Source: Propioniferax innocua (GTDB lineage Bacteria > Actinomycetota > Actinomycetes > Propionibacteriales > Propionibacteriaceae). Taken from it: DNA of 64,000 nt. The translations under genes and the position numbers were made by a program. The DNA lies in contig NZ_VFOR01000002.1 of NCBI RefSeq assembly GCF_006716235.1, positions 806,001 through 870,000 of the forward strand, read 5' to 3'. This document shows, piece after piece, positions 1-8,689 of this stretch; position 1 is the stretch's first letter; every line of letters begins with the position of its first letter. The notes under the pieces were generated by a model that worked only from the letters and a program-made list of their open reading frames with translations, was not told the DNA's origin and searched no databases.

Positions 1-762
1 GGCACCGAACATCAGACACCGGGACACCAGACACCGGGACACCAGGGCTTCGATCAGCTGGGCCAGAACCAGCAGGCACCGGGTCAGCAGGGCCAGGACG
101 TCACGATGCCTGCGCCCGGCCGCTCCGCCGGCGAGATGCCCGCCGAGGGCTCGGAGGAAGCCCCCGCGCCGTCGCGTGCTGCCCGCTCTGCAGGCCCCGT
201 GCCGGAGGACGGTCCGGTCGAGGACGACGCCCCGACGCAGGTGAACGATTCGGCGCCGAGCCCCTTCGCCCGTCAGGCCGCACCTGAACAAGCCGCACCT
301 GAACGACAGGCACCTCAGCAGCCCGCACCCCAGACCCCCGCACCTCAGACCCCCGCACCTCAGGCCCCCGCACCGGAGACGGCAGCGACGCAGGGACCGA
401 CACGGAGTATGGGGCATTTCGGGACGCACGACGCCAGTGATGCGTACGACGATGATCCGTACGACGATCCCGCCCCGGCTCGTGCCGCCGAATCCACCCC
501 GGCGGCTGAAACGCCCCCGGAGCCCGCGACTCCGCCTGCCCCTGCCGCGCCGGCGGCACCTCACTCCCAGCCCCAACCCGAACAGCCCCAACCCGAACAG
601 CCCCAGCAGGAGAGCCCACGCAAGGAGCCCGCTTTCGGTCAACGTCAAAGTGGCTTCGGCGGTTCATCCGCAGGTCAGTTCGGTTCGTCCGATCAGGGCT
701 TCGGGCGTCGCCCGGATGAGGGTTTCGGACGGCCACGTGGCGAGGGTTTCGGGCAACAGTGA
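1..762 (+). CDS. Pro/Gln/Ala-rich low-complexity protein, C-terminal part
   Basis: The reading frame is open from the first base, so this is the last 253 residues of a protein that starts before the window. It is compositionally extreme: short tandem units (TPGHQ near the beginning, then PAPQT/APQ repeats around residues 100-125), an acidic DDDPYDDP patch near residue 155, a Gln/Pro run (QPEQPQPEQP), and a Gly/Phe-rich end with repeated GFG motifs. No enzymatic motif or membrane segment is visible, so it looks like a disordered tail of a larger protein. I do not recognise the family. The next gene is convergent and a strong hairpin lies between them. Confidence 0.6.
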   Translation, partial: GTEHQTPGHQTPGHQGFDQLGQNQQAPGQQGQDVTMPAPGRSAGEMPAEGSEEAPAPSRAARSAGPVPEDGPVEDDAPTQVNDSAPSPFARQAAPEQAAPERQAPQQPAPQTPAPQTPAPQAPAPETAATQGPTRSMGHFGTHDASDAYDDDPYDDPAPARAAESTPAAETPPEPATPPAPAAPAAPHSQPQPEQPQPEQPQQESPRKEPAFGQRQSGFGGSSAGQFGSSDQGFGRRPDEGFGRPRGEGFGQQ

Positions 763-807
763 CCTGCATCTGACGACCTGAGCAAACGAGCAGGACAGCT
801 CTGATGG

Positions 808-838
808 ACAGGGTCTGACGCGAGGCGTCAGGCCCTGT
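808..838. terminator. Bidirectional hairpin between convergent genes
   Basis: A 14-bp stem (808-821 with 825-838, one G-T pair) closes a 3-base loop. It sits after the plus-strand stop at 762 and contains the stop codon of the minus-strand gene (828-830). There is no clear T tract on either side, so terminator function is inferred from position and stem strength. Confidence 0.65.
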
Positions 839-3281
839 TCGCGTCCAGCTCTTCGGATTCCACCGATTCCTCATCGGGTTCGGGCACCGATTCGGGGTTT
901 CGGCGGCGTCGCCCGAGCACGGCGGCAGCGAGAAGCACTGCGGCACTGCTGAACGCCAACATGCCGGCGACGACGTTGTTCGACAGCGTGTAGAGGTCCT
1001 CGAACTCACCGCCCTCGGGATTGTCCCCGTTGGGCAACTTCAGGTGGAATTCGTAGCTGGCCCAGATCACCGCGCCCACGAGGATGAATTGCACCCAGCG
1101 CGGCATCGGTGTGTCCAAGGCGATCTGCCGCATCACGATCAGCAAGGCCGGGATGAGCCACACGTAGTAGTAGTTCCATGCCACCGGCGAGAAGAACACC
1201 GTGGCGATACCGCACAGGCTGAGACCGATCCAGTGACGCCCGGCCCGGTACCAACGCCACGCCGCGAAGAACCCGATGGCGCCGACGCCCAGGGAGACGA
1301 GCGTCAAGACGCTCTCGGCACCCTCCCCGACGAAACGCTGCAGCCCGATCACCAGCGACACGTAGTGCACACCCACACCCTCGATGTCCTGGTTGAGTTG
1401 TCCGTGCAGCAGCATCCCCGCATATTCGAGCGTTGCCTTCGGCGCGAGGACTGCACCAAGCAGGGTCATGGCCACACCTGTGATCACCGCGTTGCGTACC
1501 GGACGCCATTGCCGCTGCAGCAGGAGCAGAACCAGGAACAGCCCCGGGATGATCTTGATCGCGGTCACGAATCCGGTGAGGACGCCGTGGGGCAGCAGGT
1601 GTGTCCGTCCAGCGGCCCACGACCACCCGCGTTTCTCGGCCAGGTCTTGGAAGACGGTGCGGCCCGGAGCGAGGTCGAGGAAGACCAGCGCCACCATGAG
1701 GCCCTGGATGTTGCCCATCATGAAGTCGGCGCTGAACGAGCCCATGAGCAGCATCAGCGCGGTGAGGACGAAGGGCCCGCGCCAGCCGCGCAGTCCGATG
1801 CGGTACATGACCAACAGCCACAGCGTCACTTTGATGGCCATCCACACCACCTGGGACGCCACGGGCCACGGCACGGTCGGCAGGGCCAGGAACGCCGCGA
1901 TCGGCGGATACAGGTACGGCCACTCCTGGGGGGCGTACGGACTCAGCCCGGCGGCGACGTTGTTGGCAGCCACGATGTAGACGTTGAAGTCCGGCATCAG
2001 GGCGACCCAGGGATTCCAGGGGTTGGACCGCGGGTAGAAGAACGTTCCGGCCAGGAAGTAGGCGGCCAGGAACGGCATCAGCACGATCGGCCAAGTGCAG
2101 AACCGTCCCACCGGCCGGAGCGACGGCACCTCCAGCATCTCGATCACGTGCAGCACGAGCCACCACAGGATCAGAACCGTCAACGGGGTCGTGGTGGTCA
2201 GACTGGTCGCGTAGACCTCCTCGGGAAGCCGACGCCACACCTCGAGCACACCGATGAGCAGCAGTGCCGCCGCGGGCACCCGGCTCCCCCTTCCGGGCTC
2301 CCGGCTGAACAGCAGCGCTGCCAGCGGCAGCAACAACAGCGATCCGGCGGGCCAGGCGGCCCAGAAGAAAGCGGCGACGCCCGCAGCGGCCAGCGCAGAC
2401 TCGAAGCGTTCACGGCGAACCGCCAGAACGACGAGCGCGGCGGCGAGTCCCCACACGAGCGCCAACAGCGCCACGGTGGCCCACCGCGTCTCGATGCCGA
2501 GGTTGTGGACGAGCACCGATGCGAACGGCTGGTGATCAACCATCTCCTCATCGAATGCGAGGCGGTTGAGCTGGTGGTATCTCCAGAACGCCCAGGTCTC
2601 CCGTGGGGACAGCAGAACTGCGGGCAGGTTCGCGACGCCGAATCCTGCGGCAGCGCGCCACAGCGTCGACCAGCGGTTCTGGATCAGCCCGGGAAGAGCG
2701 AACAGCGCGAAGATGGGTGACGCCGCCACTGCGGCGCCCCCGAGGAAGCCAGACCAGCGTCGGGTGGTGGCATGGCGCGCGAGGGTCGCATCGGCCACGG
2801 CCATGGTCGTGAGGACCAGCAGCCAGTCACCGCGTTCCAGGACCTCCAGTGCCGAGGCCGAGGCCAGGAACGCCACAGCAACCAGACCCATCGCCCAACC
2901 GCGGACGCCCAGCAGACGCACCAGAAGCACCGCGCAGGCTCCGCTGAGTGCGAGTATCACGAACGCGGCGGCCTGTGGGGCGAGGAGGGTCAGCGGTGTG
3001 CTCGCTGCGATGACCGGTGTCGAGAGGTCGATGGCCGGCAGCGGGAACGCCTCTCCTGCAAGCATGCGTCGTGCTGCGTGCAGGACATGGCCCAGCACAT
3101 ACGGCTGCGGGTTCCACGTGTCCACCGGGTTCGCGCGGCTGACCGCGACGAACATCGCCAGAGCCACACCTGCCACCCACAGCACCCAAGGTGGGGTCCA
3201 GCCCCTGGTACGGGGATCGACGTCGAGCAGCCAACGGGCCGCACGACGCAGGGCGGTGGGCGGCGTGAGCATGCCTAGCAT
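828..3281 (-). CDS. GT87-type polytopic membrane glycosyltransferase, internally duplicated
   Basis: This 817-residue integral membrane protein has many hydrophobic segments. The C-terminal half (about 405-760) has features of the DUF2029/GT87 mannosyl- or arabinosyl-type transferases that use polyprenyl-phosphate sugars: a WNPW...D loop after the first helix, MMGNIQGLMVALVFLDLAPG, TAIKIIPGLFLVLLLLQRQW and SPVAWNYYYVWLIPAL. The N-terminal half (about 45-330) repeats the same order of elements in degraded form (TWNPQP loop, RGDWLLVLTTMAVADA, GLIQNRW, YHQLNR), so the gene looks like two fused GT87 modules. The probable role is transfer of sugars to lipid-linked or wall glycans on the outer membrane face; the acceptor is unknown. 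The tail after the last helix is acidic. Confidence 0.75.
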   Translation of the reverse strand: MLGMLTPPTALRRAARWLLDVDPRTRGWTPPWVLWVAGVALAMFVAVSRANPVDTWNPQPYVLGHVLHAARRMLAGEAFPLPAIDLSTPVIAASTPLTLLAPQAAAFVILALSGACAVLLVRLLGVRGWAMGLVAVAFLASASALEVLERGDWLLVLTTMAVADATLARHATTRRWSGFLGGAAVAASPIFALFALPGLIQNRWSTLWRAAAGFGVANLPAVLLSPRETWAFWRYHQLNRLAFDEEMVDHQPFASVLVHNLGIETRWATVALLALVWGLAAALVVLAVRRERFESALAAAGVAAFFWAAWPAGSLLLLPLAALLFSREPGRGSRVPAAALLLIGVLEVWRRLPEEVYATSLTTTTPLTVLILWWLVLHVIEMLEVPSLRPVGRFCTWPIVLMPFLAAYFLAGTFFYPRSNPWNPWVALMPDFNVYIVAANNVAAGLSPYAPQEWPYLYPPIAAFLALPTVPWPVASQVVWMAIKVTLWLLVMYRIGLRGWRGPFVLTALMLLMGSFSADFMMGNIQGLMVALVFLDLAPGRTVFQDLAEKRGWSWAAGRTHLLPHGVLTGFVTAIKIIPGLFLVLLLLQRQWRPVRNAVITGVAMTLLGAVLAPKATLEYAGMLLHGQLNQDIEGVGVHYVSLVIGLQRFVGEGAESVLTLVSLGVGAIGFFAAWRWYRAGRHWIGLSLCGIATVFFSPVAWNYYYVWLIPALLIVMRQIALDTPMPRWVQFILVGAVIWASYEFHLKLPNGDNPEGGEFEDLYTLSNNVVAGMLAFSSAAVLLAAAVLGRRRRNPESVPEPDEESVESEELDANRA

Positions 3282-3298
3282 CGTGCCATGCCCGAGCC

Positions 3299-3333
3299 GT
3301 GACGGGTTCCGAGCACGCCGCAGAACCCGTCAC
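3299..3333 (-). terminator. Hairpin downstream of the BCCT transporter gene
   Basis: An 11-bp perfect stem (3299-3309 with 3323-3333) and a 13-base loop lie just after the stop of the minus-strand transporter gene and before the GT87 gene. There is no T tract. The role is inferred from position. Confidence 0.6.
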
Positions 3334-3342
3334 CGGACCGGG

Positions 3343-5184
3343 TCAGTTCCCTTTCCCGACGGCTCCGACGCCATCGTCCGAGTCGCTGTCAGAGCCCGAG
3401 GTCTCCGGCATCTCGGTGAGGTCGACACCCACCTCATCCTCGACCTTCTCGGCACGCTCCAGCTCGGTGCGGTGATAGCTGTGCAACTCGGGGGCGGAGA
3501 CGATCCTGCCCTCCCCTGTGGTGTAGGTGGGGTCGTGCTCCACCTCCGGGGTGTCGTAGGCGTCATCGTCGCCGGCCTCGCGTCGCCTGGACGCCTCCTC
3601 GGGGGCCAGCACCTGACGCCACCGCTTGGTCTCCAGCGGCAGGAGCTCACCGGCGTCCTCACGCAAGGCGCGCATGATCGCCCAGATCATCACGTAGCCG
3701 AGCACGAAGAACGGCAGACCGACCACGGTGATGACGTTCTGCAACGCGCTCAGTCCCTGTTCACCGGTGGCAGTGAGGACGACGGCCGCGATGGCACCCA
3801 CCGACAGCACCCAGATGGCGCGCTGGTGCAGGGGCGTCAGATAGGCGTCATCGTCATAGCCGCGACCCATGGCGTCCAGCACGAGCGCGGCCGAGTCCAT
3901 GGAGGTGACGAAGAACGTGGCCACCAGCAGGATCGCGAACCCCGACATGAACGTCGCCGCCGGGTAGTGGGACAGGAACGCGAACAGCGAACCGGGGATG
4001 TTTTCATCTTCCACGACGGCCTTCACCAGGCCCCCGTTGGTCCATTCGATCTGGAAGGACGCCATCCCGAAGATGCCGAACCAGATGACCGAGAAGGTCA
4101 CCGGTGCGGCGAGGACGCCGAACACGAACTCACGGATGCTGCGTCCACGGGAGATCTTGGCGATGAAGATGCCGACGAAGGGCGACCAGGTGATCGTCCA
4201 AGCCCAGTAGAAGACGGTCCAGCCGTCCTGCCACCCGGTGTTGCCGAAGGTGTCATTCCAGAACATCAACCCCGGCAACGTATCCATGTAGATACCGACC
4301 GACTCGACGGTGCCCTTGAGCAGGGTCAGCGTGGGGCCGAACACCACCACGAACACCAACAGTGAGACCGCGGCGACGATGTTGGCGTTGGACAGCAACT
4401 TCACGCCCTTGTCGAGGCCACGCGACACCGAGATGAACGCCACGAGCGTCACCACCGCGATGATCAACACCTGCGACAGCGCGCTCTCGCTGATCCCGAA
4501 CAGCTGGTTCATGCCCGAGTTGATCTGCAGCGTGCCGAGGCCGATGGAGACCGCGACACCGAAGATGGTGCCGACGATGGAACCGATGTCGATGGCCTTG
4601 CCGATGGGGCCGTGGATGCGGTCCTTCAACAGTGGGTAGAACAGCGAGCTCACGCGCGGCGGGAGGTTTCGCTTGTGGATGAAGTAGGCGAACGCCAGCG
4701 ACGGCAACGCGAAGATCGTCCACGTGTGCAGGCCGAAGTGGTACAGGGTGAAGCCCATGGCTTCACGTGCGGCCTCGGGTGAACCGGGCTGCACATCCTG
4801 CATGGGCGGGTTGGCCATGTGGCTGATCGGTTCGGCCACACCCCAGAACATCAGGATCGTGCCGATGCCGGCTGCGAAGAGCATCGCGAACCAGGCGAGG
4901 AACGAATGCTCGGGGGCTTCGTCCTTGGGTGAGAGGCGGACGCGTCCGAAGCGCGTCATCGCCACGAAGATGAGAAAGATCAGGAACACCGATACACCGA
5001 GGATGTAGAACCATCCGAGGTTCGTCTTGATCCAGGTGGAGGCGTGGCCGAAGGCCAGCCCCACTCCATCGCCGAACATCAACGTCACGGCGACGAACAG
5101 GACGGTGAGCCCGATGGACCCGAAAAAGACCGTCGGTGAGGTGCGTAGGCGGAAGGCGTCATGCAGCTTCTCCAACATGGGCAC
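3343..5184 (-). CDS. BCCT family osmolyte (betaine/choline/carnitine-type) transporter
   Basis: At 613 residues this belongs to the BCCT family, sodium- or proton-coupled importers of betaine, choline, carnitine or ectoine. About twelve hydrophobic segments span residues 15-520. Family landmarks are visible: WGVAEPISHMANPP near 125, and the signature around FYWAWTITWSPFVGIFIAKISRGRSIREF near 330-360. About 90 residues of charged tail follow the last helix, rich in Glu/Asp/Arg; in BetP-type members such tails sense osmotic stress. Substrate cannot be assigned. The frame opens with GTG, with an ATG two codons later (5178). It appears monocistronic, with a hairpin downstream. Confidence 0.9.
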   Translation of the reverse strand: MPMLEKLHDAFRLRTSPTVFFGSIGLTVLFVAVTLMFGDGVGLAFGHASTWIKTNLGWFYILGVSVFLIFLIFVAMTRFGRVRLSPKDEAPEHSFLAWFAMLFAAGIGTILMFWGVAEPISHMANPPMQDVQPGSPEAAREAMGFTLYHFGLHTWTIFALPSLAFAYFIHKRNLPPRVSSLFYPLLKDRIHGPIGKAIDIGSIVGTIFGVAVSIGLGTLQINSGMNQLFGISESALSQVLIIAVVTLVAFISVSRGLDKGVKLLSNANIVAAVSLLVFVVVFGPTLTLLKGTVESVGIYMDTLPGLMFWNDTFGNTGWQDGWTVFYWAWTITWSPFVGIFIAKISRGRSIREFVFGVLAAPVTFSVIWFGIFGMASFQIEWTNGGLVKAVVEDENIPGSLFAFLSHYPAATFMSGFAILLVATFFVTSMDSAALVLDAMGRGYDDDAYLTPLHQRAIWVLSVGAIAAVVLTATGEQGLSALQNVITVVGLPFFVLGYVMIWAIMRALREDAGELLPLETKRWRQVLAPEEASRRREAGDDDAYDTPEVEHDPTYTTGEGRIVSAPELHSYHRTELERAEKVEDEVGVDLTEMPETSGSDSDSDDGVGAVGKGN

Positions 5185-5332
5185 TCACGTTACGCCCTGT
5201 CTGCACTCCTCGTGCAGCCCTCCACCCAGATATCCCCCGGAAAACCCTCAAGGCTCACGTGAGACTCAAGGTCTTCCTTGACCGTTTCGTGACCTTCGGA
5301 TGAGCAGTGTCGTCCACCCGAGCAGAGGTGTG

Positions 5333-5686
5333 TCAGCCCCATCCGAGTTCGTGCAGCCTGGCGTCATCGATGCCGAAGTGATGCGCGATCTCGTGGATGA
5401 CGGTGATGCGGATCTGCTCGACGGCCTCGGCTCGCGTCGAACACATCCGAAGGATCGGATTCCGAAAGATATAGATGCGGTCGGGAAGCACTCCCACATA
5501 GTGCGTATCCCGCTCTGTGAGGGGGATTCCCTCATAGAGACCCAACAGTGGAGGCATCCCCTCGGGCGCTTCCGGTTCGATGAACAGCAGGCAGTTCTCG
5601 ACGTGCTCGAGGAGCCGTTCAGGGAGCTCATCGAGGGCATCGTTCACCGCCTCCTCGAAGTCCTCTTCGCTCATCTGCACAGGCAT
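5333..5686 (-). CDS. Small zincin-like metallopeptidase family protein
   Basis: This 117-residue acidic cytosolic protein carries the zinc-binding HExxH motif in HEIAHHFGIDD (about residues 98-108), preceded by ITVIHE. Length and motif position fit the minimal metallopeptidase family of actinobacteria (PF06262-like), whose substrate is unknown. It stands alone on the minus strand between the transporter and the divergently transcribed SH3 protein. Confidence 0.85.
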   Translation of the reverse strand: MPVQMSEEDFEEAVNDALDELPERLLEHVENCLLFIEPEAPEGMPPLLGLYEGIPLTERDTHYVGVLPDRIYIFRNPILRMCSTRAEAVEQIRITVIHEIAHHFGIDDARLHELGWG

Positions 5687-5756
5687 GTGGTGAACCTACC
5701 CCGAGCCCAAAAGCACACCGATGTGATTCGGGCCGTGTGCTCGATGTGGTGACCCG

Positions 5757-5980
5757 AGGAAGGGTTGCCCCCGGCTTCGGGGCTCTGGTTCAGTCCTTTG
5801 CGGGTCGTAGCCGGGAAGCTCGGCCCACCGGTGAGGTTTGGGAAGACCTCACCATGACGGGCCCTCGGGCTCGACCGGGTCTACGTGCACATGACGAGGC
5901 CCGGAATGTCAGTCGGTGGCAAGGGGAAGGCCACCGAAGGATCAACCGACCCCTCCAGCAGGGGTCGTGCAGGAGGTTCC
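5757..5980 (+). promoter_or_regulatory. Long, hairpin-rich leader of the exported SH3 protein
   Basis: The stretch before the GTG start holds three successive local hairpins: 5767-5771/5779-5783, 5830-5837/5846-5853 (8-bp perfect stem, loop TTGGGAAG) and 5913-5920/5930-5937 (8-bp perfect stem), followed by an AGGAGG ribosome site at 5971-5976. Actinobacterial wall-hydrolase and SH3 genes often have structured leaders, including c-di-AMP riboswitches, but I could not match that consensus here. Treat it as an unassigned structured leader. Confidence 0.35.
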
Positions 5981-7228
5981 GTGAGCTTTTCGCATCACGT
6001 GAAGTCAACCGGCCGGATGAGCCTTGGGATCGGCGTGCTCGTCGCGGGCAGCACGCTCGCCGGCGTCGCCGCCAGTGGCTCCGCCCATGCCGATCCATAC
6101 CAGATCACCGCCACCGACAGCGTCAACGTGCGTAGCGCACCCGGGCTTGAGGGCGAGGTGGTCGGCACCTTCGGTGGTGGCCAGCGCGTCGAGTCCGCGG
6201 GCGAAGAACAGAACGGCTGGTTGCCGGTCCGTTTCATGGGCGACACCGCGTACATCTCCACCGATTACGTGAAGACCACACCCCGTCCGGGTCAGGGCGG
6301 AGTAACCGATGCCGAAGAGCAGTCCGGCGCCGGCGAGCAGTCCGGCAACACCGGCACCGCGTACACCACCACCGAGCTCAATGTGCGGTCCGGGCCCGGT
6401 CTCCAGAGCGGCGTGGTCACCACGCTGTCCCGGGGTACGCAGGTGACCACCACCGGGCAGGTCCGGGATGGCTACACCGAGATCGAGCATGCAGGCGGAT
6501 CGGCGTGGGTATCGTCGCGTTACCTGGGTGACGAGCCGACCGAACAGCCCTCGCCACAGGCCCCCGAGGAGCAGGCATCCGAGGCACCTGAGTCCGCATC
6601 GCCACAGGGCCCGGAGGCCGAGGCGCTGCCGAAGGCCAGCGGGACGAAGTTCGCCACCGCCGCCCTCGACATCCGCACCTCATCGGGCGCGGATTCGACC
6701 ACTGTCACCGAAGTCGCCAAGGGCACCGAGCTCGAGGTCACCGGCGTCGAGGAGAACGGCCGCGCTCAGGTGATCCATGACGGCGCCGTGCGCTGGGTCA
6801 CCGCTCAGTACCTCAGCGATGCCGCACCGTCGGATGAGGCCGAGACCGTGCCGGCGTCGAACGCCGGTTCGTCAGGTGGAGTCACCCTGCCGGGTCTGCA
6901 GCCCACGACCGCGAGCATCCTCACCGATGCTCAGCAGCGCTACCCACAGATCCAGACGTACCACGGTGTTCGCCCCGACCCGATCCCCGATCACCCGAGC
7001 GGCCGCGCTCTGGACCTGATGATCCCCGACTGGAGCAACAACAACGCCCTGGGCTGGGAGATCGCGAACTACTACCGCGCGAATGCGGCGCAGTTCGACG
7101 TGAAGTACATCATCTTCGATCAGCAGATCTGGTCGGTCGCCCGCGACGGTGAAGGCTGGCGTCAGATGGGTGATCGTGGCTCACACACCGCCAACCACCT
7201 CGATCACGTCCACATCTCGGTCAACTGA
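5981..7228 (+). CDS. Secreted triple-SH3b protein with ARB-07466/VldE-like C-terminal domain
   Basis: The GTG start at 5981 follows AGGAGG with a 4-base gap and gives a clean signal peptide (charged HHVKSTGR, hydrophobic core, AHA cleavage), so I prefer it to an upstream in-frame ATG at 5885. The mature protein has three bacterial SH3 domains, each beginning with a DSVNVRSAPG-, ELNVRSGPG- or ALDIRTSSG-type strand, separated by linkers rich in Glu, Pro and Gln. The last ~110 residues contain HPSGRALDLMI and HLDHVHISV, the His/Asp/His pattern of M15-like peptidase folds found in the VldE-like domain. A role in wall binding and possibly peptidoglycan cleavage outside the cell is likely; catalysis is inferred. 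Confidence 0.85.
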   Translation: MSFSHHVKSTGRMSLGIGVLVAGSTLAGVAASGSAHADPYQITATDSVNVRSAPGLEGEVVGTFGGGQRVESAGEEQNGWLPVRFMGDTAYISTDYVKTTPRPGQGGVTDAEEQSGAGEQSGNTGTAYTTTELNVRSGPGLQSGVVTTLSRGTQVTTTGQVRDGYTEIEHAGGSAWVSSRYLGDEPTEQPSPQAPEEQASEAPESASPQGPEAEALPKASGTKFATAALDIRTSSGADSTTVTEVAKGTELEVTGVEENGRAQVIHDGAVRWVTAQYLSDAAPSDEAETVPASNAGSSGGVTLPGLQPTTASILTDAQQRYPQIQTYHGVRPDPIPDHPSGRALDLMIPDWSNNNALGWEIANYYRANAAQFDVKYIIFDQQIWSVARDGEGWRQMGDRGSHTANHLDHVHISVN

Positions 7229-7243
7229 CCGCTGCCCGGCAAC

Positions 7244-7290
7244 TCGGCCCCGACCTCGGAAGGCGTCCGCGCCCACGGAGTCGGGGCCGA
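7244..7290 (+). terminator. Hairpin after the SH3 protein gene
   Basis: An 11-bp perfect inverted repeat (7244-7254 with 7280-7290) with a 25-base loop lies 16 bases after the stop codon and ahead of tRNA-Glu. No T tract follows. Confidence 0.5.
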
Positions 7291-7340
7291 CGGGCGATTT
7301 GGCCGCAGGCCACTTGGTCCGTCTATAGTTGCTGGGTCTG

Positions 7341-7416
7341 GTCCCCATCGTCTAGCGGCCTAGGACACCGCCCTTTCAAGGCGGCAGCGCGGGTTCGAAT
7401 CCCGTTGGGGATGCCA
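7341..7416 (+). tRNA. tRNA-Glu (TTC)
   Basis: A complete cloverleaf: acceptor GTCCCCA pairs with TGGGGAT (first pair G-T), the anticodon stem CCGCC/GGCGG encloses loop CTTTCAA with anticodon TTC, the T arm reads GGGTTCGAATCCC, and CCA is encoded at 7414-7416. Confidence 0.97.
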
Positions 7417-7421
7417 CTGTT

Positions 7422-7458
7422 CTGAGCCGCATCATCGTCACACGGTGATGCGGCTCAG
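7422..7458. terminator. Hairpin between tRNA-Glu and the convergent CPBP gene
   Basis: A 13-bp perfect stem (7422-7434 with 7446-7458) with an 11-base loop begins a few bases after the tRNA. It can serve the tRNA and, from the other side, the minus-strand protease gene ending at 7516. Confidence 0.65.
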
Positions 7459-7515
7459 GTGTATGTGCTCCTCGAATGCAGGTGGGTCACACGACCAATC
7501 GGAGAACCTGCATGG

Positions 7516-8526
7516 TCACCCCGCTGTCATCTCCCTGATCCGACGCCGGCGCACCCACACCGGTGCGACGACCAAACCCCGACGCACCAACTGTCTTGCC
7601 GCCCACAGCGCCAACAACAGACAGACCATGACCGCAACGAGCGTCGACTCCGCCCCGAATGCGCCACCGGAGAGGATCTCCGGCCCATGCACCGAGGTGT
7701 CCAGCCAGCCTCCCTCCATCGCTCCACTCACCGTGACCCCAAGGACCGGTCCCTGGACCACGTTCCATGCGGCGTGCACCCCGATGACGACCCACAGCGA
7801 CCGCGTCAGGGCATACAGCAGCGCGAACAACAGCCCGGCCTCGAGCATGATCGCAACACCCCCGAGCACCGTCCCGTCCGGGTTTCCGATGTGCACGAAA
7901 CCGAAGAACGCCGCAGAGAGCAGCATGGCCAGCCAGGTGCCGAGGTACTCCTCCGACAACCGGAACAGGATCCAGCGGAACACGATCTCCTCGAAGATGC
8001 CGGCCTGCACACCGAGCAGCAGGATCGCGCCCACATAGTCATACCCCGTGGTGGTGCCCTCCACGCGGTATCCGCCGAGCGCCATGATGATGCCGAAGAT
8101 CACGAGCATCATGGCCGTTCCCAACATCAAACCGGCCCCGAGCCCTCCGATTCGTGCAGGATCGAACTCGACGGGCCGGGGCCGCCGCTCGAGCACCATC
8201 GAGCCGAGAAGCAGCACGGCGATGGCCGGCCCCACGGTCATCGCCGCCGCCACCGAGGATCGTTCCAGCAGGTCGGGGCCGCCCACGACGGAGGCCACCA
8301 CGGCGGATGACCCGACCAGCACCACCAGCACGACCATGTAGACGAGGAGCCGAAACCACGGCTGACGCCACCACGAGCGACGCTGCCCGGGTCGGTTGAC
8401 GCCGGGAACATCCATCGGCAGACCTATGCCCGGACGCAGCCCGGGCCCCCAGAACCAATGCCGCGGCGCACTGTGACCTGCGAGATCGGCCTCCGGGACC
8501 TCGCCACCGGCCTGCTGTATGACCAT
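7516..8526 (-). CDS. CPBP family intramembrane glutamic endopeptidase
   Basis: This multi-pass membrane protein has the three CPBP (Rce1/Abi) motifs: EEIVFRWILFRL with the paired glutamates and Arg, FGFVHIGNP with the first catalytic His, and HAAWNVVQG with the second His. It has about eight hydrophobic segments. Family members cleave membrane-embedded substrates in prenyl-protein processing, bacteriocin self-immunity or regulation; nothing nearby identifies a substrate. I prefer the ATG at 8526 because the 16 codons added by the ATG at 8574 look non-coding; neither start has a strong ribosome site. Confidence 0.85.
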   Translation of the reverse strand: MVIQQAGGEVPEADLAGHSAPRHWFWGPGLRPGIGLPMDVPGVNRPGQRRSWWRQPWFRLLVYMVVLVVLVGSSAVVASVVGGPDLLERSSVAAAMTVGPAIAVLLLGSMVLERRPRPVEFDPARIGGLGAGLMLGTAMMLVIFGIIMALGGYRVEGTTTGYDYVGAILLLGVQAGIFEEIVFRWILFRLSEEYLGTWLAMLLSAAFFGFVHIGNPDGTVLGGVAIMLEAGLLFALLYALTRSLWVVIGVHAAWNVVQGPVLGVTVSGAMEGGWLDTSVHGPEILSGGAFGAESTLVAVMVCLLLALWAARQLVRRGLVVAPVWVRRRRIREMTAG

Positions 8527-8689
8527 GCACCAAAGATATTCCCGCCCCTGGGCTGCGGGACCAGGTGATCTCATCGGTGTCCATCGATCTCATCACCGAT
8601 CAGACCTTGGCAGATCGTGCCTCCGAACATTCCACAGATGAGAGGAATCCGGCCCGACTCGGTAGCCTGAGCGGGTGGAGATTGGACTG

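Noticed and set aside
1044-2720. Long plus-strand reading frame antisense to the GT87 gene
   Set aside because: Its product is an Arg/His/Gln/Gly-rich shadow typical of high-G+C antisense frames; the minus-strand protein has clear membrane and family motifs.
2566-4365. Plus-strand frame across the GT87 and BCCT genes
   Set aside because: It spans two unrelated minus-strand genes and their terminator, so it is a shadow frame.
5757-5980. c-di-AMP (ydaO-type) riboswitch
   Set aside because: Context fits, but the conserved blocks I would expect were not found by eye. Kept only as an unassigned structured leader.
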